46,010 nucleotides of DNA from Xanthobacteraceae bacterium. GTDB taxonomy: Bacteria; Pseudomonadota; Alphaproteobacteria; Rhizobiales; Xanthobacteraceae. The translations under genes and the position numbers were made by a program. Shown piece by piece: positions 41,089-46,010 of this stretch. The stretch lies in NCBI GenBank assembly GCA_031291445.1, contig JARLJA010000068.1, positions 1-46,010 on the forward strand, written 5' to 3'. Below the pieces are notes generated by a model. That model had not been told where the DNA came from. It saw nothing but the letters and a program-made list of their open reading frames with translations, and searched no databases. How positions within the stretch are numbered: position 1 is the stretch's first letter; each line of letters starts with the position of its first letter.

Positions 41089-43353
41089 CTACGACGCCAC
41101 CACAAGGTCGTCGATCCGGATCGGAAACCGCCGCACCCGGACCCCGGTGGCGTGCCACACCGCGTTGGCGACCGCGCCGGCCGAGCCGGTGATGCCGATC
41201 TCGCCGACGCCCTTGATGCCGAGCGCGTTGACGTGGGGATCGTGCTCCTCGACCATCAGCGCCTCGAGGCTCGGCACGTCGGCGTTCACCGGCACGTGGT
41301 ATTCGCCGAGATTGGCGTTCAGGATCCGGCCCGAGCGGCGGTCGGCGATCGCCTCCTCGTGCAGCGCGAACGACACGCCCCAGATCATGCCGCCGAGCAA
41401 TTGGCTCTGCGCCAGCCGCGGATTGATCACCCGCCCGGCGGCGAAGGCGCCGACCACGCGGCTGACGCGGATCTGGCCGAGCTCGGGATCGACCTTGACC
41501 TCGGCGAACACCGCGCCATGCGCATGCATGGCGTAGTTGGCCTGCGCCGCGGGGTCGGGCACGCCGGTGCCGCGGGCCTCGACCTGGGCGAGCCCGGCGC
41601 GGCCGAGGATGTCGGCATAGCTTTCGCCGCGCTGGTCGTCATCGCGCCGCACCAGCCGGCCGTCGCGGGCGATGACGCCGGCGTTGCCGGCGCCGTACAG
41701 CGGTGAGCGCGCGTCGGTGGTGGCAAGCTCGGCGAGTTTGGCGATCGCCGCGGCACCGGCGTTGTGGATCGCCGTGCCCGCGGTCGCGGTGTGGGCCGAG
41801 CCACCGGCGATGCCGGCGTCGGGCAGGTCGGAGCTGCCGGATTTGAACGTGAGCTGGTCGAGGTCGAGCCCGAGCCCGTCGGCGGCGATCTGGGCGAGCG
41901 CGGTCCAGGCGCCCTGGCCCATGTCGTGGGCGCCGATCTCGACCGTGCCGGAGCCGTCGGCGGTGATGACTGCGCGGGCCTCGGCCGCGAACATCAGCGC
42001 CGGAAACGTCGCGGTGCCGACGCCCCAGCCGACCAGGAAGCCGTGGTCGTCGCGCATCTGCCGCGGCGCCAGCGGGCGGCGCGACCAGCCGAAACGCTCG
42101 GCGCCCTGGGCGTAGCATTCGCGCAGCGCCTTCGACGAGAACGGCTTGCCCGAAGTCGGCTCGACCTCGGCATAGTTCTTGAGCCGGAAGGCGAGCGGAT
42201 CGAGGCCGCAGGCGTGGGCCGCCTCGTCGATCGCGCTCTCCAGCGCCAGCGACCCGGTGGCCTCGCCGGGCGCCCGCATGAACAGCGGCGTCCCGGTGTC
42301 GAGCCGCACCGCCTCGTGGGTGGTGGCGATCGCCGGGCTGGCGTAGAGCGTGTGGGAGGCGTCGGCGGCGGGTTCGTAGAAATCGTCGAAGCTGCTCGAC
42401 GCGATCCGGGCGTGATGATCGATCGCGGTCAAGAGGCCGTCGCCGGCGGCGCCGAGGCGCAGCCGCTGCCGGCTCGGCGAGCGATGGCCGACCGGGCCGT
42501 ACATGTGCTCGCGGCGCAGCACCAGTTTGACCGGGCGTCCCACCAGCCGCGCCGCCAGCACGCCGAGCACCTGCGGTCCGTTGATCAATCCCTTCGAGCC
42601 GAAGCCGCCGCCGAGAAACGGGCTGCGAATGTGGATCTTGTCGGGCGAGATGCCGAGCAGCTCGCCGAGCCGACCCTGCGCGATCGCCATGCCCTGGCTC
42701 GGGGTGTCGAGGATGAGCCGGTCGCCATCCCACTGCGCCACGATGGCATGGGGCTCCATGGCGTTGTGATACTGCGCCGCCGTCTCGTAGGTGGCGTCGA
42801 CGCGGTGCGTCGCCGCGGCGAGCCCGGCCTCGACGTCGCCGTGGCGCACCTGCGCCGGATTGCCGACGCCGACCGCGGCCGGCGCGAAGCTGTCGCCGGC
42901 ATCGAGGCCGACCCGCGCGGGTTCCGTCTCATAGTGCGGCGCCAAGAGCGCGGCGCCCTCGGTGGCCGCTTCCAGGCTCTCGGCGATCACCACCGCGATC
43001 GGCTGGTTGGCATAGCGCACACGGTCGCTCTGCAGGACGTCGATCCGGAATGCGAAGGGGTTGGTCTTGGCGTCCGGATCCAGCGCGAGCGGCGGCCGGT
43101 TGGCGGGCGTCATGACCTCGACCACGCCGGGATGGGCCTTCGCCGCGGCGACGTCGAGAGAGGTGACGCGGCCGCGGGCGATGCTGCTGACCGCGAGCAC
43201 CGCGTGCAGCAGTCCGGCCGGATGGTTGTCGGCGGCGAAGCGAGCCTGCCCGGTGACCTTGAAGACGCCGTCGCGACGGGTCAGCGGCTGGCCGATGCTC
43301 GAGCCGTGGCGAACATGAGCGGGATTGTGGGTCGGGCTGAGCTCAGGCGACAT
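41089..43353 (-). CDS. paoC: Aldehyde oxidoreductase molybdenum-binding subunit (PaoC/YagR type)
   Basis: 754 residues of the xanthine oxidase family large subunit. It binds molybdenum-molybdopterin cytosine dinucleotide and oxidises aldehydes to acids. Blocks in order: IGQPLTRRDGVFKVTGQARF at the N-terminus, SPFLGGGFGSKG in the first Mo-binding domain, FMRAPGEATGSLALESAIDE, GAHDMGQGAWTALAQIAADG, and KGVGEIGITGSAGAVANAVW, whose Glu718 is the expected catalytic base. Length is typical of PaoC. Its ATG lies inside the 3' end of the FAD-subunit gene. In E. coli PaoC needs PaoD for cofactor insertion; no such gene follows here within the window. Confidence 0.94.
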   Translation of the reverse strand: MSPELSPTHNPAHVRHGSSIGQPLTRRDGVFKVTGQARFAADNHPAGLLHAVLAVSSIARGRVTSLDVAAAKAHPGVVEVMTPANRPPLALDPDAKTNPFAFRIDVLQSDRVRYANQPIAVVIAESLEAATEGAALLAPHYETEPARVGLDAGDSFAPAAVGVGNPAQVRHGDVEAGLAAATHRVDATYETAAQYHNAMEPHAIVAQWDGDRLILDTPSQGMAIAQGRLGELLGISPDKIHIRSPFLGGGFGSKGLINGPQVLGVLAARLVGRPVKLVLRREHMYGPVGHRSPSRQRLRLGAAGDGLLTAIDHHARIASSSFDDFYEPAADASHTLYASPAIATTHEAVRLDTGTPLFMRAPGEATGSLALESAIDEAAHACGLDPLAFRLKNYAEVEPTSGKPFSSKALRECYAQGAERFGWSRRPLAPRQMRDDHGFLVGWGVGTATFPALMFAAEARAVITADGSGTVEIGAHDMGQGAWTALAQIAADGLGLDLDQLTFKSGSSDLPDAGIAGGSAHTATAGTAIHNAGAAAIAKLAELATTDARSPLYGAGNAGVIARDGRLVRRDDDQRGESYADILGRAGLAQVEARGTGVPDPAAQANYAMHAHGAVFAEVKVDPELGQIRVSRVVGAFAAGRVINPRLAQSQLLGGMIWGVSFALHEEAIADRRSGRILNANLGEYHVPVNADVPSLEALMVEEHDPHVNALGIKGVGEIGITGSAGAVANAVWHATGVRVRRFPIRIDDLVVAS

Positions 43354-44401
43354 GAAGCGCTCCGGCGGTGGACGAGAAGGGAGAGGCGGGCAGCGCCGGA
43401 ACGCGGGCTGGCGTTCCCGCCGCGGCGAGGCTGAGCGCGCGGGCGACCATGCGCTGTGCGAGCTCGATCTTGAAGCCGTTGTCGCCGGAGGGGGTGGCGC
43501 CGGCGAGCGCCGTCTCGGCGGCGCGGCGGAAAGCAGGCAGACCGGGGCTCGCGCCGGCCAGCAGCGATTCCGCCGCCCGCGCGCGCCACGGCTTGGCGGC
43601 GACGCCGCCGAGCGCGAGCCGCGCCGACTTGATCGTTCCGCCGTCGAGGTCGAGTGCGGCCGCGGCCGAGACCACGGCGAAGGCATAGGACGTGCGTTCG
43701 CGCAGCTTGAGATAGCGCGCATGGGCGGCGAAGTTGCGCGCCGCGGCGGGCAGCCGCACCGCCACGATCAGGTCGCCGGGGTCGAGCACGGCGTCGCGTT
43801 CGGGCGCTGCGTCCGGCAGCCGGTGCAGTGCCTCCAGCGCGATCTCGCGCCGGCCACCGCTGCCCTCGATCTCGACCACCGCGTCGAACGCCACCAGCGG
43901 TACGCAGAAATCCGACGGATGGGTGGCGATGCAGGCGTCGCTCCAGCCGAGCACGGCATGCAGCCGGTTCTCGCCGCCGCGGGCGTCGCAGCCGGCGCCG
44001 GGACTGCGCTTGTTGCAGGCGCTGGCGGCGTCATGGAAATAGCTGCAGCGGGTCCGCTGCAGCAGGTTGCCGCCCACCGTCGCGGCGTTGCGCAGCTGCG
44101 CCGAGGCCCCCGAGAGCAGCGCCTCGGCGACCGACGGAAAGGCCCGGGCGAAAGCCGCGTCGTGGGCGAGGTCGGCATTGCGCACCAGCGCGCCGATGCG
44201 CACGGAGCCGTCGGGGAGCGCCTCGATGCGGTCGAGCCCCGGCAGCCGCGAGATGTCGACCACGCGGGTGGGGCGGCTGATGCCGCCCTTCATGAGGTCG
44301 AGCAGGTTGGTGCCGGCGGCGAGATAGGCCGCGCCCGGTGTGGCGGCGGCGGCAACCGCCTCGGCGATGGTGGCCGGCCTGATGTAGTCGAACGGGGTCA
44401 T
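43343..44401 (-). CDS. paoB: Aldehyde oxidoreductase FAD/4Fe-4S subunit (PaoB/YagS type)
   Basis: 352 residues of the CO-dehydrogenase/xanthine-dehydrogenase medium subunit. FAD-binding blocks are YLAAGTNLLDLMKGG (26-40) and ASAQLRNAATVGGNLLQRT (99-117). It has a cysteine-bearing insertion (Cys119, Cys129, Cys138, then Cys157), the mark of PaoB, which carries an extra [4Fe-4S] cluster and is absent from ordinary xanthine dehydrogenases. The C-terminal CO_deh_flav domain ends about residue 335. Its start overlaps the stop of the iron-sulfur gene as ATGA (44401-44398), and its stop overlaps the start of paoC by 11 bases, so the three chains are made in step. Confidence 0.94.
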   Translation of the reverse strand: MTPFDYIRPATIAEAVAAAATPGAAYLAAGTNLLDLMKGGISRPTRVVDISRLPGLDRIEALPDGSVRIGALVRNADLAHDAAFARAFPSVAEALLSGASAQLRNAATVGGNLLQRTRCSYFHDAASACNKRSPGAGCDARGGENRLHAVLGWSDACIATHPSDFCVPLVAFDAVVEIEGSGGRREIALEALHRLPDAAPERDAVLDPGDLIVAVRLPAAARNFAAHARYLKLRERTSYAFAVVSAAAALDLDGGTIKSARLALGGVAAKPWRARAAESLLAGASPGLPAFRRAAETALAGATPSGDNGFKIELAQRMVARALSLAAAGTPARVPALPASPFSSTAGALHVA

Positions 44402-44895
44402 GCGGCGCGTCCCTTTTCGGCGGCGGCGAGGGTGTGCTGGGCGTCCAGCACCGCTTCGGTGATTCCGGCATAGGCGCCGCAGCGGCACAGGTTGCCGCTC
44501 ATGGCCTCGCGGATGCGCTCCGGGTCGTCCCCGGCCTGGCCCTCGGCGATCAGGCCGATGGCGCTCATGATCTGGCCGGGCGTGCAGAAGCCGCACTGGA
44601 AGCCGTCATGGGCGATGAACGCGGCCTGCACCGGATGCAGCGTGTCGCCATGCGCCACGCCTTCGATGGTCAGCACCGCGGCGCCGTCGAGGCTCGCCGC
44701 CAGCGTCAGGCACGAATTGATCCGCCGTCCGTCGACCAGCACGGTGCAGGCGCCGCACTGGCCGCGGTCGCAGCCCTTCTTGGTTCCGGTGAGATGCAGG
44801 CGTTCACGCAGGAGATCGAGCAGCGTGACGCGCGGGTCGTCGAGCGCGACGTCACGCCGCTCACCGTTGACGGTGAGGCTGATGGACAGGTTCAT
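44398..44895 (-). CDS. paoA: Aldehyde oxidoreductase 2Fe-2S subunit (PaoA/YagT type)
   Basis: 165 residues with two [2Fe-2S] clusters. The plant-ferredoxin-like site uses Cys42, Cys47, Cys50 (GCDRGQCGACTV) and Cys62; the second, in the helical domain, uses Cys101, Cys104 (QCGFCTPGQ), Cys137 and Cys139 (NLCRCGAYAGI). It passes electrons from the Mo centre to FAD. It starts directly at MNLSISLTVNGERR with no Tat signal. E. coli PaoA has an export signal, so this enzyme is probably cytoplasmic. First gene of the leftward operon, about 155 bases after the predicted start of transcription. Confidence 0.95.
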   Translation of the reverse strand: MNLSISLTVNGERRDVALDDPRVTLLDLLRERLHLTGTKKGCDRGQCGACTVLVDGRRINSCLTLAASLDGAAVLTIEGVAHGDTLHPVQAAFIAHDGFQCGFCTPGQIMSAIGLIAEGQAGDDPERIREAMSGNLCRCGAYAGITEAVLDAQHTLAAAEKGRAA

Positions 44896-45056
44896 GCGGT
44901 GTTCCGATCAATGCTGATGTCGAAGCGGATCGCTGCGGCCGCCGCCGCCGAAGGCAAGTCTGGCGCGACCGAATTGATCCATCGCTCGCGCGCGGGGCGC
45001 CGGGGGGGGAGGCCGGGGGCAGGAAGAGGCGAGCCCGCGCGCGAGCGCGTTCGCAA

Positions 45057-45085
45057 TTTATACGGAGGAAGCCTCCGTTTTGCAA
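45057..45085 (-). promoter_or_regulatory. paoABC promoter with palindromic operator in the spacer
   Basis: On the complement, TTGCAA (45085-45080), a 17-base spacer and TATAAA (45062-45057) give a clean sigma-70 promoter pointing at paoA. The perfect palindrome ACGGAGG-AAG-CCTCCGT (45062-45078, plus strand) fills almost the whole spacer and touches the -10 box, so a bound repressor would block RNA polymerase. The TetR protein encoded from 45207 in the opposite direction is the obvious candidate. Confidence 0.72.
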
Positions 45086-45206
45086 GTCGCCGAGGGCGGC
45101 TGGCCAAAGCCTGCGGGAAATTTGCCCAAGCGATTAGAAGACCTACACAAAGACCGGCAAACGTGGCATGCGAAAGGCCCGGCGCCGGCGACGACACGAC
45201 AACGTG

Positions 45207-45869
45207 ATGGCAGATCAGTCCGCAGCAAACCTTCGCAAGCCTCGCGCCGACGCGGTGCGCAACCGCGAGCGCGTGCTCGCGGCCGCCAAGGCGGTGTTCA
45301 GCGCCGGCGGTCCGGATGCCAGCCTCGAGGCGGTGGCGCGCCGCGCCGGCGTCGGCATCGGCACGCTGTATCGCCACTTCCCGACCCGCGAGGCGCTCTA
45401 TGAAGCGGTCTATCGCCGCGAGGTCGAACAGCTCGGCGAACTCGCCGGCCAGCTGATGGGCGAGCCGTCGCCGGTCGAGGCGCTGCGGCGCTGGCTGCGC
45501 TCCAACGTCGCGTTCGTCGCCACCAAGAAGGGCATGTCGGCGGCGCTGGCGCTCGCCGCCCACGGCGAGCTGATGGCGTTCTCGTACGATCGCCTGACCA
45601 AAGCGGTCGGCGCGCTGCTCGCCCGTGCGGTCGCCGCCGGTGAGATCCGCGCCGATGTCAGCGCCGAGGACCTGCTGCGGGCGCTGGTGGGGATGTGCTA
45701 CCTGCACGACCAGCCCGGCTGGCAGGCCAGCGTGCTGCGGCTGATGGATGTGCTGGTCGACGGGATGTGCGTGCAGAAGGACGAAGCGAAGCCGGCGGCG
45801 CCGCGCGCGCGGGCCGGCGCCAAGCCCGCGGTTTCGCGCGCCACGCGTAAGAAGCCGACATATAAGTAA
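45207..45869 (+). CDS. TetR-family transcriptional regulator, probable repressor of paoABC
   Basis: 220 residues. The DNA-binding domain is at the N-terminus: ADAVRNRERVLAAAKAVFSA, ASLEAVARRAGVGIGTLYRHF and PTREALYEAVYRREVEQL, a textbook TetR pattern. The ligand-binding half ends with a DLLRALVGMCYLHDQPGW segment like TetR_C SBP-type domains. The C-terminal 30 residues are basic and Ala/Pro-rich (KPAAPRARAGAKPAVSRATR), an unusual tail that could help DNA binding. The ATG at 45207 is used; GTG 45204 is adjacent. It is divergent from paoABC across 311 bases holding the palindrome at 45062-45078. The ligand may be an aldehyde substrate of the enzyme (inference). Confidence 0.88.
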   Translation: MADQSAANLRKPRADAVRNRERVLAAAKAVFSAGGPDASLEAVARRAGVGIGTLYRHFPTREALYEAVYRREVEQLGELAGQLMGEPSPVEALRRWLRSNVAFVATKKGMSAALALAAHGELMAFSYDRLTKAVGALLARAVAAGEIRADVSAEDLLRALVGMCYLHDQPGWQASVLRLMDVLVDGMCVQKDEAKPAAPRARAGAKPAVSRATRKKPTYK

Positions 45870-46010
45870 CCCGTCATGTATGGACGGCCCCCAGTCGGCA
45901 AGGGCTTTTTTGGTGCTTCGGCAAACGGATCGGGGAGCGGTCATGTATACGGCCTCGAGATGCGGCCTTTGACCGCGGGCCCTGATGGAGATCGCAGATC
46001 GAGTTCCAAT
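45870..46010. other. Right-edge intergenic sequence
   Basis: 141 bases after the TetR gene with no gene, tRNA or repeat recognised. A short AGGGCTTTTTTGG at 45900-45912 might end transcription but has no clear hairpin before it. Confidence 0.3.

Overview
The window is high-GC DNA from an alphaproteobacterium, most likely a Bradyrhizobium/Rhodopseudomonas relative (Nitrobacteraceae). The basis is codon bias, GTCATTCCGG- and GTCATGCCCGG-bounded intergenic palindromes, and the mix of genes; no marker gene fixes the genus. All functions below come from reading motifs in the sequence; no database search was run.

Region 1 (1-8.4 kb) is a housekeeping/accessory mix: the first codons of an IS110-type transposase cut by the window edge, a GlcD-like FAD-linked dehydrogenase, a Sua5-type threonylcarbamoyl-AMP synthase, tRNA-Pro(CGG), a brnTA toxin-antitoxin pair, a TetR regulator divergent from a DUF4267/NIPSNAP pair, a glutathionyl-hydroquinone reductase, and a higBA-like pair whose toxin gene carries a one-base deletion.

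Region 2 (7.7-37.7 kb) is a large Wzx/Wzy-type exopolysaccharide locus. It encodes a priming sugar-phosphate transferase, a Wzz-BY-kinase copolymerase, a polymerase-like membrane protein, a flippase, a Wza-type export lipoprotein, four GT4 glycosyltransferases, three integral-membrane acyltransferases and a hexapeptide acetyltransferase. Unusually it also holds two related clan GH-A-like glycosidases. One has an N-terminal signal peptide. The other is a 1302-residue protein with an N-terminal glycosidase domain, tandem 166-residue YD-like repeats (498 bp each) and a C-terminus of type I secretion type. A type I secretion ABC transporter and its membrane fusion protein close the locus and are the obvious candidate exporter. 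A PPP-family phosphatase and a small membrane protein lie at the left end.

Region 3 (37.7-41 kb) holds small conserved-looking proteins, a 1-kb intergenic tract with three 76-bp two-hairpin repeats and other palindromes, and a translationally coupled glycosyltransferase/PIG-L deacetylase pair.

Region 4 (41-46 kb) is a paoABC-type molybdenum aldehyde oxidoreductase operon transcribed leftward from a promoter whose 17-bp spacer contains a 17-bp palindrome, divergent from a TetR gene that is its likely repressor.

The most interesting system is the exopolysaccharide locus with its own type I secretion pair and repeat-bearing secreted glycosidase. Several clean operator-like palindromes and the frameshifted toxin are secondary points.
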